Positions 17,433 through 25,942 of a stretch of DNA of 64,000 nucleotides are shown piece after piece; positions within the stretch are counted from its first letter, which is position 1, and each line of letters starts with the position of its first letter. The translations under genes were made by a program, and so were the position numbers. The DNA comes from DASZFV01 sp035549075 (GTDB lineage: Bacteria; Myxococcota_A; Polyangia; Fen-1088), in contig DASZRT010000032.1 of NCBI GenBank assembly GCA_035549075.1, positions 85,911 through 149,910 of the forward strand. Reading direction: 5' to 3'. Under the pieces are notes generated by a model. The model was not told where the DNA came from. It did no database searches and saw only the letters and a program-made list of their open reading frames with translations.

Positions 17433-18586
17433 TCGCGACGCCCATGTCGCATCCTTCGGCGCCTCCTCACCTCCCCGTCTTCATCCCCTCGATCGGCGTT
17501 GACACGCTCAAGGCGGTCACGGACGCGTTCCACGTCGGCTGGCTCGGCATGGGCGCCTCGACGCTCGAGCTCGAGACGAAGATCGGCGCCTACCTCGGCA
17601 TCGGCGAGCGGCGCGTTCTCGCGACGAACACCGGAACGTCGGCGCTGCACATCGCGCTCAAGCTCGCGGGCGTCGGCCCCGGCGACGAGGTCATCGTGCC
17701 CTCGTTCAACTTCATCGCCGACCACCAGGCGATCAAGCAGTGCGGCGGCGTCCCCGTGCTGTGCGACATCTGCGACGACGACCTCGGCGCCGATCCCGCG
17801 GCCGTCGAGGCGCTCGTCACGCCGCGCACGAAGGCGATCCTGCCGCTTCACTACGCGGGCATCCCGTGCCGCATCGACGCGCTCCGCGCCGCCGCGCGCA
17901 AGCACAACCTGCGCATCGTCGAGGACGCGACGCACGCGTTCGGCAGCGTCGCGCGCGGCAAGAAGGTCGGTAGCGACGGCGACCTCGTCTGCTTCAGCTT
18001 CGATCCCGTCAAGATCATCACGTCGATCGACGGCGGCGCCGTCGTCCTGCCGTCGTCGGACGACATGGCGCCAGCGCAGCGCCTGCGCCTGCTCGGCATC
18101 GATAAAGACACCGTCGAGCGTTACAAGAACACGCGCTCGTGGGAGTACGACGTCCTCGACGAGGGCTACCGCTACCACCTCACGAACATCAACGCCTCTA
18201 TCGGCCTGTCACAGCTCGCGCGCGTCGACGAGTTCATCTCGTCGCGCCAGCGCGCCTGCCGCCGCTATTCGGCGGCGCTGAAGGACGTCCCGGGCCTGCG
18301 CGTCCCGCAGAGCGACTACGAGGGTGTGTCGCCCTTCATTTACTTCGTGCGCGTCGACAAAGATCGCCGCCTAGGCCTCATCGACGCGCTCAAGAAACAG
18401 AACATTGCCACCGGCATCCATTTCCTACCGACGCATAAGTTCACGATCGCGCGTCAATGGCCGCGCGGCCCCATGCCCGTGACCGAGCGGGTGTGCGACG
18501 AGGTCGTCACGCTGCCGCTGCACTCGGGCATGAACAACGAGACGGTCGACCGGGTCGTCGAGGCGATCCGGTCGTACCTGACGTAG
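17429..18586 (+). CDS. DegT/DnrJ/EryC1/StrS sugar aminotransferase
   Basis: This 385-aa PLP enzyme has TNTGTSALHIALKLAGVGPG, PSFNFIADHQAIKQCGGVPV and EDATHAFGS with Asp166 for the PLP ring nitrogen. Lys195 lies in SFDPVKIITSIDGGAVV as Schiff-base lysine. The Lys context shows a true aminotransferase and not a 3-dehydrase, which has His there. Family members add an amino group at C3 or C4 of a nucleotide-linked keto-sugar. The probable substrate is the CDP-linked keto-sugar made by the upstream gene, but a GDP-keto-sugar from Gmd is also possible. It is last gene of the wzm operon; 7 bp separate it from the convergent next gene. Confidence 0.88.
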   Translation: MIATPMSHPSAPPHLPVFIPSIGVDTLKAVTDAFHVGWLGMGASTLELETKIGAYLGIGERRVLATNTGTSALHIALKLAGVGPGDEVIVPSFNFIADHQAIKQCGGVPVLCDICDDDLGADPAAVEALVTPRTKAILPLHYAGIPCRIDALRAAARKHNLRIVEDATHAFGSVARGKKVGSDGDLVCFSFDPVKIITSIDGGAVVLPSSDDMAPAQRLRLLGIDKDTVERYKNTRSWEYDVLDEGYRYHLTNINASIGLSQLARVDEFISSRQRACRRYSAALKDVPGLRVPQSDYEGVSPFIYFVRVDKDRRLGLIDALKKQNIATGIHFLPTHKFTIARQWPRGPMPVTERVCDEVVTLPLHSGMNNETVDRVVEAIRSYLT

Positions 18587-18593
18587 CGTCGTG

Positions 18594-19340
18594 CTACTTG
18601 ACGCGCTTGAGGAAGCCCTCGGGCGCGACCGAGATCAGCAACTTGTGATCGTAGCCCTCGTCGACGACGAACGCGTCCGTCTCCGTCAGAAACTTCCGCA
18701 CGGCCGACAGCGGGCTGTTGCCCGGACCCCACGGGCGATTCGGGAACAGCTCTTTCGGCGCGTGCTCGACGGACGTGTCCATGACGACGATGTACGAGCC
18801 GACACTGACGAGCTTCGCGTAGCGCCTCAGCTCGTCGAGCACGTGCTCCTCGGTGTGGTTCGAGTCGAGCACGACCAGGACGGGGCCGTCCTGGCCGACC
18901 TGCGCGATGACTTTCCCGACGGTCTCATCGCTCACCGACGAGCCTTGGATGAGCCGGATTCGCTTCGCCATCGGGTGCGCCTCAATGGCCTGGCGGTTGT
19001 GCTCGCGGATATCGATGTCGACCGCGATGACGCGGGCTCTCGGATCGCCTATGAGCTCGAGCATCGACGCGAAGAAGACCGCCGAGCCGCCGTGCGCGAC
19101 GCCCGTCTCGACGATGACCTTCGGTTGCACCGCCCAGACGACCTCCTGCAGCGCGACGATGTCCTGCGGGAATTGGATGATGGGCCGCCCCATCCACCGG
19201 AAGTTGTAGGTGTATCCGTGGCGAGCGGTGTCGAGCATCCACTTGCGGCTGAGGGCGAGGAGCTCTTTGTCCGCGCCTTGCTCCGCGAGCGCCTTCTCAC
19301 GCTGCGCCTTGAATTCTTCTTCAGGAGTCATGGGCCTCAC
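18594..19340 (-). CDS. CmcI-like / rhamnosyl O-methyltransferase family protein
   Basis: This 248-aa protein of the cephalosporin hydroxylase (CmcI) family folds as a SAM-dependent methyltransferase. It has YNFRWMGRPIIQFPQDI, the SAM loop VIVETGVAHGGSAVFFASML, VIAVDIDIREHN, VLVVLDSNHTEEHVLDELR and DTSVEHAPKELFPNRPWGPG. Relatives O-methylate sugars such as rhamnose in glycolipids or take part in antibiotic tailoring. The GTG start overlaps the previous gene's stop (GTGA); ATG 19331, with GAGG three bases upstream, is a credible alternative. It is last gene of the minus-strand five-gene block. A role in O-methylating the exported glycan or its precursor is inferred. Confidence 0.82.
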   Translation of the reverse strand: MRPMTPEEEFKAQREKALAEQGADKELLALSRKWMLDTARHGYTYNFRWMGRPIIQFPQDIVALQEVVWAVQPKVIVETGVAHGGSAVFFASMLELIGDPRARVIAVDIDIREHNRQAIEAHPMAKRIRLIQGSSVSDETVGKVIAQVGQDGPVLVVLDSNHTEEHVLDELRRYAKLVSVGSYIVVMDTSVEHAPKELFPNRPWGPGNSPLSAVRKFLTETDAFVVDEGYDHKLLISVAPEGFLKRVK

Positions 19341-19936
19341 TTATACAAATAGATCGTGAACTCCCACAGCGGGTAGTCGTGCCGGAGGGCGACTTTCGGG
19401 GTCATGTTCTTCCCCATTCGCAAGAGCTCGGACGGATCGTAGTGAAAATTTCGAGGGTGCTGGTAGTTGACGTAGGTGCTGAGGAAGTTCGCGGCAACAC
19501 CCTTGGTCGACAGCTCGAGCATTCGTTCGAGCATCCGCCGCGTAAACGACAGATTGTCCTCGAGCTTGAAGCTGAGTGCGCCGCTCAGCAGGTGCCAATC
19601 GGCCGTCGCCGAGTAGCCCTCGTCGAGGATGTCGGCGCGCGTGAAGCGAAGCTCCGGGTGTCGCGCGCGCGCGACGGTAAGGAGCTCATCCGAAATGTCG
19701 ACGCCCGCGTACCGTACGGGTCCGATCGTCGACGTGAGGTACGGCTCGAGGTCGCCGAACCCACAGCCGACGTCGCACACCGAGTCCCCAGCGCGTACGC
19801 CGATTTCCGAGAGGACCTTGAACCGCAGCACCTGATCCTCGACGCTCTTCCACCCGACCGAGCGGACGTCGTAGCCCATCTCGGCGACGCGGTCGGCGTA
19901 GAGCTTCAGGAGGGCGTCGCGCTCGTTCGTCTCCAC
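19337..19936 (-). CDS. Class I SAM-dependent methyltransferase
   Basis: This 199-aa protein has motif I SVCDVGCGFGDLEPYL, then VRYAGVDISDELLTVAR and RFTRADILDE, the usual order for a small class I methyltransferase. The C-terminal part (LSTYVNYQHPRNFHYDPSEL) is not diagnostic. Substrate unknown. GTG 19936 begins 4 nt after the aminotransferase stop; its own stop overlaps the CmcI-like start. Close coupling suggests both methyltransferases act on one product. Confidence 0.8.
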   Translation of the reverse strand: METNERDALLKLYADRVAEMGYDVRSVGWKSVEDQVLRFKVLSEIGVRAGDSVCDVGCGFGDLEPYLTSTIGPVRYAGVDISDELLTVARARHPELRFTRADILDEGYSATADWHLLSGALSFKLEDNLSFTRRMLERMLELSTKGVAANFLSTYVNYQHPRNFHYDPSELLRMGKNMTPKVALRHDYPLWEFTIYLYK

Positions 19937-19940
19937 GGCT

Positions 19941-21095
19941 TCACTTGTTCGCGTCGATCAGCTTGCGCATCTTGCCGAGCGCGACGTCGATGGCGTCGAG
20001 AGGCTCCGTGCCGAACGAAACGCGCACGAACGCATCGCACGAAGCGCCGTACCCTGAGCCGGGAACGACAGCGATATGATCCTCTTTGAGGAGGCGGGTC
20101 GCGAACTCTTCGGACGACAGCTTGGACGGCGCTGTCGACACGAAGAAGTAGAAGGTGCTGCTGCCGGGTAGCACGCCGAGCCCATGCTTCTCGAGGAGGC
20201 GCGCCACCTGCGCGCGCTTCTCGGAGAGCGTGACGATCTGCGGGCGACACACCTGTTGCAGCTCGTCCCAGTGCTTCGCGACGTAGTACTGAAGGATCGT
20301 CGCGGGGCACGTCACGACGTGCTGGTTGATCTTGAGGATTTGATAGATGAGGTCGGAGCGCGAGAAGACGTATCCGAGGCGCCAGCCCGAGATCCCGAAG
20401 TTCTTCGAGATCGAATTGCACACAATCGTGTTGCGTAGCTCGGGATCGATCTTGCCGAACGACGTGAAGCCGTCGTCGAGCACGAAGTCACTGTAAGCCT
20501 CATCGGCGAGGATGAACGCGCCGTGCTCCCGCGCGACGCCGAGCAGGTGCTCCATGTCGGCCCGCGACAGAACCTCGCCGCGTGGGTTGTGCGGGTTGTT
20601 GACGATGATGAGCTTCGTTCGCTCGGTCACATAGCGCGCGTAATCTTTGACGCCGCATGAGTACGGCATCATGACGGGCTTCGCACGCAGCAGCTTGACC
20701 TGTTCGGGGTAGCTGACCCAGGTTGGCTCGTGGATCAACACCTCGTCGCCCGGGTTGAGGACGGCCATCATCGCGAAGTAGATGGCCGCCTTCGAGCCCA
20801 CCGTCATGATGAGCTGAGTCGAGGGGTCGACCTCGACCTTGAACTCACGCTTGTAGTGGCGCGCGACAGCGTCGCGCAGCTCGGGGATGCCGCGCGAGTG
20901 CGAGTAGTGGTACAGCGTCGGGAAAGGCAGATCGTCGAACGTCCGCAGCGGGACGTCGAAGTACGCCTCGCCCAACGAGAGCACCGTCACATGGACACCG
21001 TTGCGCTTGAGATCGTAGACGAGGTTGTTGAAGCGGATCGAGACGGCCTCGATCGAATCGGAAACAGCTTGATTGAGGGGAAAATCTGACTTCAT
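19941..21095 (-). CDS. Class I/II PLP aminotransferase (aspartate-aminotransferase fold)
   Basis: This 384-aa fold-type I enzyme has YHYSHSRGIPELRDAVARHY (substrate-entry helix), VGSKAAIYFAMMAVLNPGDE, NNPHNPRGEV, ADEAYSDF and the PLP lysine K231 in SISKNFGISGWRLG; the C-terminal Arg is in DAFVRVSFG. It looks like an amino-acid aminotransferase or related carbon-nitrogen enzyme, not a sugar aminotransferase. ATG 21095 overlaps the upstream stop (ATGA). In this block it may supply or modify an amino acid that the ATP-grasp enzyme attaches (inference). Confidence 0.85.
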   Translation of the reverse strand: MKSDFPLNQAVSDSIEAVSIRFNNLVYDLKRNGVHVTVLSLGEAYFDVPLRTFDDLPFPTLYHYSHSRGIPELRDAVARHYKREFKVEVDPSTQLIMTVGSKAAIYFAMMAVLNPGDEVLIHEPTWVSYPEQVKLLRAKPVMMPYSCGVKDYARYVTERTKLIIVNNPHNPRGEVLSRADMEHLLGVAREHGAFILADEAYSDFVLDDGFTSFGKIDPELRNTIVCNSISKNFGISGWRLGYVFSRSDLIYQILKINQHVVTCPATILQYYVAKHWDELQQVCRPQIVTLSEKRAQVARLLEKHGLGVLPGSSTFYFFVSTAPSKLSSEEFATRLLKEDHIAVVPGSGYGASCDAFVRVSFGTEPLDAIDVALGKMRKLIDANK

Positions 21096-21841
21096 CGTAG
21101 GAGCTCGCCGCCTTTGACAGAGGACCACAGTCTCTTAGAGTTTTCCAACAGCTGCATTCCGAGCGCGTCCGACGCGAGCCCACCCTCGGCCGCGAGACGA
21201 ATCGCAGACTCGAGTTGGGGCTCGGCCTCGGCGCTCGGCCAGTCGCTGCCGAAGAGGATCCGGTTTCGTCGCTTCTGAACGTACTGAACCCACGGACGCA
21301 GGAAGTCGGTCCCCGCGAACGTCGCGAAGGTGATGGAGAAGTCGTAGTACACGTTGCCGAGCCGAGCTGTGTGCGCTCGCAGATGCCAGCTCTCGTAGCC
21401 GCCGCCGTGGGTTGCGACGATGGGCAGTTCGGGGAAGGCGCGGGCGAGCTCAATCACGAGCTCAAGGCCCGTGTTGTGCTCGAGCCGGTCGCCCCAGGGG
21501 AAGTGGTGAACCATGAAGCCGGCCGCACCCACCTGACGTAGCTTTTCGACGACGGCTGGGATGCGCGCCCGCGTGATCGCGTGCAACGTCGGGTGGATCT
21601 TCCACCAACTGCTCGCCGCGAGCGGCGCCGGCACCTCGAGTTCGAGCGGGACGGGCGGGATCACGACGACGTTGGCGGGAAGCTCGTCCCGGCGCCGCGC
21701 GACGACGGAAATCTCATCAGCTGTGTTGAGGACGAGGTTGCAGCCGACGAGGTCGGGCCGCTGGCGAACGTAGGTGACGAACTTCGTGAATCCCGCGTCG
21801 TCGGGGGACGCTAGGTGCACGTGACAGTCGAAGTAGCGCAT
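21092..21841 (-). CDS. Amidohydrolase-2 family TIM-barrel metal-dependent hydrolase
   Basis: This 249-aa protein has the N-terminal HxH metal motif in RYFDCHVHLASP, a middle His in FMVHHFPWGD, PIVATHGGGYESW and the C-terminal catalytic Asp in ILFGSDWPSAEAEP. This is the COG2159-type layout seen in decarboxylases and hydrolases of acyl or lactone bonds. Reaction unknown. ATG 21841 overlaps the upstream stop by 1 nt (TGATG); GTG 21844 is alternative. It is coupled between an ATP-grasp ligase and an aminotransferase, so it may process the same small molecule. Confidence 0.8.
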   Translation of the reverse strand: MRYFDCHVHLASPDDAGFTKFVTYVRQRPDLVGCNLVLNTADEISVVARRRDELPANVVVIPPVPLELEVPAPLAASSWWKIHPTLHAITRARIPAVVEKLRQVGAAGFMVHHFPWGDRLEHNTGLELVIELARAFPELPIVATHGGGYESWHLRAHTARLGNVYYDFSITFATFAGTDFLRPWVQYVQKRRNRILFGSDWPSAEAEPQLESAIRLAAEGGLASDALGMQLLENSKRLWSSVKGGELLR

Positions 21842-23040
21842 CACGGTTTAGGTGCTGCCGCGTAGCGAACGCGCACCCTCCGCTTGATGGCCTCAGCCCG
21901 CCGATCGACGTCGTCACGATCGGCGCCGAGCGCAATGAAGTAACCTGGGCGGTTGCGGTCGTCGGTCGCGGCGCGGATGATGTCGCCCGGCTGGTATGGC
22001 ACCTCGATGCGATGCCCGATCCCTTCGGCGAGGCAAGCGTCAACGCCCTCGACGGCGGCGACCACGCCGGGCGCGAAGTTGAAGAACTCAAGGATCGCGG
22101 CGCGCGCCTGCACGGCCGGCAACGCCACGCGCTCACCGCGCAGGCGGCGAATCACGAGGTCGTAGGTGTCGAGGCCGCTGATGTGCGGGACGATGATCGA
22201 GGCGATGCCGTTGCCGCCGCCGCGCGCCGCGACCTCGACCAGGTGAGGGACGCCGTCTCGCACGCGATACTCGGCGTGCGAGACGCCCGTCTCCAAGCCA
22301 AGCGACTCGACAACAAGCTTGGCCGTGTCACGCAGCCGATGAAGGATTTCGGGAGCGAAGCGCGGCGGGTATGCCAACAACCGGGCGACGCAAGGTCGGT
22401 GTGCGTAGTGCGCCTTCTCGGACATCGCGAGGATCGTGCAGTTACCGTCGAGGCTGATGCCCTCGACGGTAACTTCGGTCCCGTTCACGAACTCCTCGAT
22501 GAGCACCTGTTCTTGCGACCCTATCGCGCGCGCCCCCAGGAAAGCTTCGGCGACGTCATCGAGGCGCTCGACCAGCGTCACGCCCATCGATGACTGAGCT
22601 TGGAGAGGCTTGACGATCACGGGCAGCCCGAAGGTCTGCGCCGCTTCGCTGGCCTCGTTGGCCGACGAGACGGGCCGGAACCTCGGCATGGGCACACCCT
22701 TGCCTTCGAGGGCTCGGCGCATCACGAGCTTGTTCGTGAATCGCTCGGCGACGGCCCGCGTGATGCCCGGCAGACCCAATGCCTCATTGATGAACCCCGC
22801 GATCGGGACGAGGCGATCGGTTTGCTCGGCGAGAACGAGCCGAGCGTTCACCCGCCGGGCGATCGTGAGCAGCCCCTCGCGATCGTTCGTGTCGATCCGG
22901 ACGAACTCGTCGGCGATCTGCCGACCCGGCGCATCACCCGAGATGTCGGCCACGACGGTTCGGACTCCGAGCGCCCGCGCCGCTTCGATGATGCGGAGCT
23001 GCCAGCGACCTCCCCCAAGCACTAGGAACGTGTCAGTCAT
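21841..23040 (-). CDS. ATP-grasp carboxylate-amine/thiol ligase
   Basis: This 399-aa protein has an N-terminal pre-ATP-grasp Rossmann domain (DTFLVLGGGRWQLRIIEAAR). The ATP-grasp core has LPVIVKPLQAQSSMGVTLVE (glycine-rich loop), EEFVNGTEVTVEGIS and Mg-binding HAEYRV...LVEVAARGGGNG. The C-terminal domain has ILEFFNFAPGVV. The family activates a carboxylate as acyl-phosphate and joins it to an amine or thiol. It is first gene of the minus-strand block and starts 79 bp from the divergent C-methyltransferase gene. It could attach an amino acid or organic acid to an amino-sugar; this is hypothesis. Confidence 0.85.
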   Translation of the reverse strand: MTDTFLVLGGGRWQLRIIEAARALGVRTVVADISGDAPGRQIADEFVRIDTNDREGLLTIARRVNARLVLAEQTDRLVPIAGFINEALGLPGITRAVAERFTNKLVMRRALEGKGVPMPRFRPVSSANEASEAAQTFGLPVIVKPLQAQSSMGVTLVERLDDVAEAFLGARAIGSQEQVLIEEFVNGTEVTVEGISLDGNCTILAMSEKAHYAHRPCVARLLAYPPRFAPEILHRLRDTAKLVVESLGLETGVSHAEYRVRDGVPHLVEVAARGGGNGIASIIVPHISGLDTYDLVIRRLRGERVALPAVQARAAILEFFNFAPGVVAAVEGVDACLAEGIGHRIEVPYQPGDIIRAATDDRNRPGYFIALGADRDDVDRRAEAIKRRVRVRYAAAPKP

Positions 23041-23119
23041 GCGGATAAGACGCGTCAGATTAACACGGCTCGTCGCTGGGCGCGCGCCGCGATGTCAGCG
23101 TTGCGATGTTCCGTAGGGC

Positions 23120-24388
23120 GTGGTAGCGGATCATGCGCGTATCGTGTCGTCGACCACCTTGAGCTTCTCTTGCCGTTCGTGTGGCTCTGTTCGATCGGAG
23201 CTCGTCCTATCGCTCGGTTCGACGCCTCTCGCGAACTCGCTCGTACTCGGTCCGCAGTCCATGGTCGCCGAGCCGCGGTTTCCGCTCGACCTCGTGTTCT
23301 GCCCCGATTGCACGCTCGTGCAGATCACCGAGACGATTCCGCCCGAGCAGCTGTTCTCGGACTATCTCTATTTTTCGTCGTTCTCGGACGGGATGCTCAA
23401 GCACGCGCGTGAGCTCACGGCGCGTTTCGCGACGAGCGCGAAGTTGGGCCCGACGTCGCTCGCCGTCGAGGTCGCGAGCAACGACGGTTACCTCCTGCAG
23501 TACTATAAGGAAGCCGGAATCCCTGTGCTTGGCATCGAGCCCGCGCAAAACGTCGCCAAGGTCGCCGTCGAGAAGCGAGGGATCCCCACGGTCGTCGAGT
23601 TCTTCGGACGGGAGGTTGCGACGCGCCTCGCCCGAGAGGGGAGGCGCGCCGACATCCTGCACGCTAACAACGTGCTGGCGCACGTCGCCGATCTCAACGG
23701 ATTCGTCGCGGGCATCCGCGAGATCCTCACCGACGACGGCATCGCCGCGCTCGAGTTTCCGTACCTCGGCGAGATGATCGATCGCTGTGAGTTCGACACG
23801 ATCTATCACGAGCACCTCTGCTACTACTCGCTGCACGCGCTCAAGCACCTCTTCGAGAAGCACGGCCTCAAGCTCATCGGCGTCGAGCGCGTGGCCATCC
23901 ACGGCGGTTCGCTGCTTTTGCAAGCGGCGCGCGCCGGCTCCTCTCACGCGCCGGCTCCGGCGGTCGCCGCGTTCCTTGCGGAGGAGTTTGGCCGCGGCAT
24001 GACGACGATCGGCTTCTACCGTGACTTTGCGCGCCGCGTGCACGCGCTCAAGGACACGCTGGGCGCGCTGCTCGGAAGCCTCAAGGCCGAAGGCAAGCGC
24101 GTCGCTGCCTACGGCGCCGCCGCGAAGGGCAGCACGCTGCTCAACGTCTTCGGTATCGGGCGCGAGACGCTCGAGTTCGTCGCCGATCGTAGCACCTACA
24201 AGCAGGGCCGCTACATGCCCGGTGTCCACATTCCCATCGTCGCGCCAGACGCGCTTCTCGCCGAGATGCCGGACTATACGTTGCTCCTCACGTGGAACTT
24301 CGCCGACGAGATCCTCGATCAGCAGAAGGAGTACCGGCGTCGAGGGGGGAAGTTCATCATCCCCGTTCCGGACGCGAGGATCGTGTGA
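23120..24388 (+). CDS. Sugar C-methyltransferase (NovU/TylCIII-type)
   Basis: This 422-aa protein has the three-part layout of nucleotide-sugar C-methyltransferases. An N-terminal zinc-binding part has CRSCG and CPDCTLVQ. The SAM domain has SLAVEVASNDGYLLQYYKEA and ILHANNVLAHVADLNGFV plus the family hallmark IYHEHLCYYSLHALKHLF. The C-terminal part is VAAYGAAAKGSTLLNVFGI. These enzymes methylate a carbon (C3 or C5) next to the keto group of NDP-4-keto-sugars. Its stop overlaps the epimerase start (GTGA). Start GTG 23120 is uncertain; later in-frame GTGs exist before the Cys motif. Confidence 0.88.
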   Translation: MVADHARIVSSTTLSFSCRSCGSVRSELVLSLGSTPLANSLVLGPQSMVAEPRFPLDLVFCPDCTLVQITETIPPEQLFSDYLYFSSFSDGMLKHARELTARFATSAKLGPTSLAVEVASNDGYLLQYYKEAGIPVLGIEPAQNVAKVAVEKRGIPTVVEFFGREVATRLAREGRRADILHANNVLAHVADLNGFVAGIREILTDDGIAALEFPYLGEMIDRCEFDTIYHEHLCYYSLHALKHLFEKHGLKLIGVERVAIHGGSLLLQAARAGSSHAPAPAVAAFLAEEFGRGMTTIGFYRDFARRVHALKDTLGALLGSLKAEGKRVAAYGAAAKGSTLLNVFGIGRETLEFVADRSTYKQGRYMPGVHIPIVAPDALLAEMPDYTLLLTWNFADEILDQQKEYRRRGGKFIIPVPDARIV

Positions 24389-24912
24389 CCTTCGAGCCGA
24401 CGAAGCTCGCCGGCGTGTTCGTCATCCGTCTCGAACGTCGCGAGGACGAGCGCGGCTTCTTCGCCCGCACGTACTGCGCTCGAGAGCTGCGGCAGGCAGG
24501 TCTCGATCCGGAGATCGTCCAGAGCAGCGTCTCCTACAACCGAGTGCGGGGCACGCTGCGCGGGCTCCACTATCAAGCGGAACCGTACGAAGAGAACAAG
24601 ATCGTCTCGTGCATTCGGGGTGCCGTTCATGATGTCGTGGTCGACATTCGCCGCGATTCGCCAACTTACAAAGAGTGGCTCGGCGTCGAACTGTCGGCGG
24701 ACGCCGGAACGGCCCTCTACGTTCCGAAGGGTTTCGCGCATGGGTTTCTCACGCTCGAAGACGACGCCATGGTCACCTATGACATTTCGACCTACTACGA
24801 GCCGTCTTCGGTGCGCGGCATTCGTTACGACGACCCCGCGATTGGCGTCGCCTGGCCCACGAAGCCGACCGTCGTTTCCGCACAAGACCTCGCTCGTCCG
24901 AGCTTCGAGTAG
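24385..24912 (+). CDS. rfbC: NDP-4-keto-6-deoxyhexose 3,5-epimerase (RmlC-type)
   Basis: This 175-aa cupin-fold epimerase has DERGFFARTYCARELRQAGL, NRVRGTLRGLHYQAEPYEE with the catalytic His, GAVHDVVVDIR, YVPKGFAHGFLTLED and YYEPSSVRGIRYDDPAI. The RmlC motif set is complete. Since the neighbouring nucleotide sugars are CDP-linked and dTDP genes (rmlA, rmlB, rmlD) are not in the window, it may act on the CDP- or GDP-keto-sugar in partnership with the C-methyltransferase, as in branched-sugar pathways, and not on dTDP-rhamnose (inference). Confidence 0.88.
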   Translation: MTFEPTKLAGVFVIRLERREDERGFFARTYCARELRQAGLDPEIVQSSVSYNRVRGTLRGLHYQAEPYEENKIVSCIRGAVHDVVVDIRRDSPTYKEWLGVELSADAGTALYVPKGFAHGFLTLEDDAMVTYDISTYYEPSSVRGIRYDDPAIGVAWPTKPTVVSAQDLARPSFE

Positions 24913-24934
24913 ACATTTTATGGGAGCCCATTAG

Positions 24935-25942
24935 GTGTCAGCTCGTCGGGTCAGCATCGGGATGCCCGTCTACAACAGCAATCCCGCCCGTTTCCAGTTA
25001 GCGCTAGAAGGCATCCTAGGGCAGAGCTTCGGTGACTTCGAGCTGTTCATTTCCGACAACGGTTCGGGTGACGAAGCTCGCCAGCTCTACGAGAACGCCG
25101 TGAAGTTGGACTCGAGGGTGAGATACAGCCGGCACGAGCGAAACTACGGGGCGGGGCTGAACTTCACGTATGCATTTACGAATACGAGCGGCGAGTACTT
25201 CATGTGGGCCGCAGACGACGATGTGCGCGGGAAGGACTACCTGGCCCGAACCGTCGAACGGCTCGATCGCGATGCGACGGCGGTGTCGGCGGGCACCGAT
25301 ACGATTCTGGTAGACGACAATGGAAACCGTGTTGGCAAAGTCTCGTTTTCCGAGTCCTTCGAATTGCCGACGCCTCATCAACGGATTCCGGTGCACGGGT
25401 TCGTCAGCGAAGGCGATTACTTCGACATTTACTCGCTTCACCGTCGTCCGGCCCTCCTTCGAACGCACATCGCCGCGCCCATGCATGGTGCGGACTGCTT
25501 GCTTGTTCGGGAGCTGCTCTTGCAAGGCAAGATCGTCCGCACGCACGAGGAGCTGTTTTTCTACCGCGTTCCGATGTCGTACTCGATGAGCGGGCTCGCG
25601 GTGGCGGCCTATGGTGAGCAGGCCTTGCCTTTCCTTTTCCGCCACCCCCACACGTACCTGGCGCTGCAGATGGTCATTGCGGTTCTGACGAACGACATTC
25701 CGATCAGCGAGGTGGAACGAACGCGCTGCGTGGTGGCGTTAGCGTCGTCATTGGTGCTCCACGGGTGGCTGACCCGTGATCCCAACTTTCGCACCCGCGC
25801 CGAGGCGAAAGAGGCGTGGGGAAGAGGCGATTTCGTCAGGGTGGCCATGCTCATGGCCAAATCATTCGCGCTCGCGCCCAAAGCAGCGTTGGACCCGTCC
25901 GCGTGGCGACGTCTGATCGGCCGGCTCACCCCCGGTTCCTAA
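24935..25942 (+). CDS. Glycosyltransferase family 2
   Basis: This 335-aa GT-A protein starts with VSIGMPVYNSNP. It has FELFISDNGSGDEA for nucleotide binding, YGAGLNFTYAFTNTSGEYFM and AADDDVRG, an acidic DxD-type metal site at about 94-96. It transfers a sugar from a nucleotide donor to a growing glycan on the cytoplasmic side. It is the only glycosyltransferase of the island in this window, so others must be encoded elsewhere. GTG 24935 is preceded by GGGAG at about 9 nt. Its end overlaps the broken eboA by 17 nt, convergent. Confidence 0.85.
   Translation: MSARRVSIGMPVYNSNPARFQLALEGILGQSFGDFELFISDNGSGDEARQLYENAVKLDSRVRYSRHERNYGAGLNFTYAFTNTSGEYFMWAADDDVRGKDYLARTVERLDRDATAVSAGTDTILVDDNGNRVGKVSFSESFELPTPHQRIPVHGFVSEGDYFDIYSLHRRPALLRTHIAAPMHGADCLLVRELLLQGKIVRTHEELFFYRVPMSYSMSGLAVAAYGEQALPFLFRHPHTYLALQMVIAVLTNDIPISEVERTRCVVALASSLVLHGWLTRDPNFRTRAEAKEAWGRGDFVRVAMLMAKSFALAPKAALDPSAWRRLIGRLTPGS

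Noticed and set aside
12405..25942. A mobile genomic island with integrase or tRNA attachment site
   Set aside because: No integrase, transposase, tRNA or direct repeats at the borders were found; base composition is only slightly lower in GC around 18-26 kb. Transfer remains possible but unsupported.
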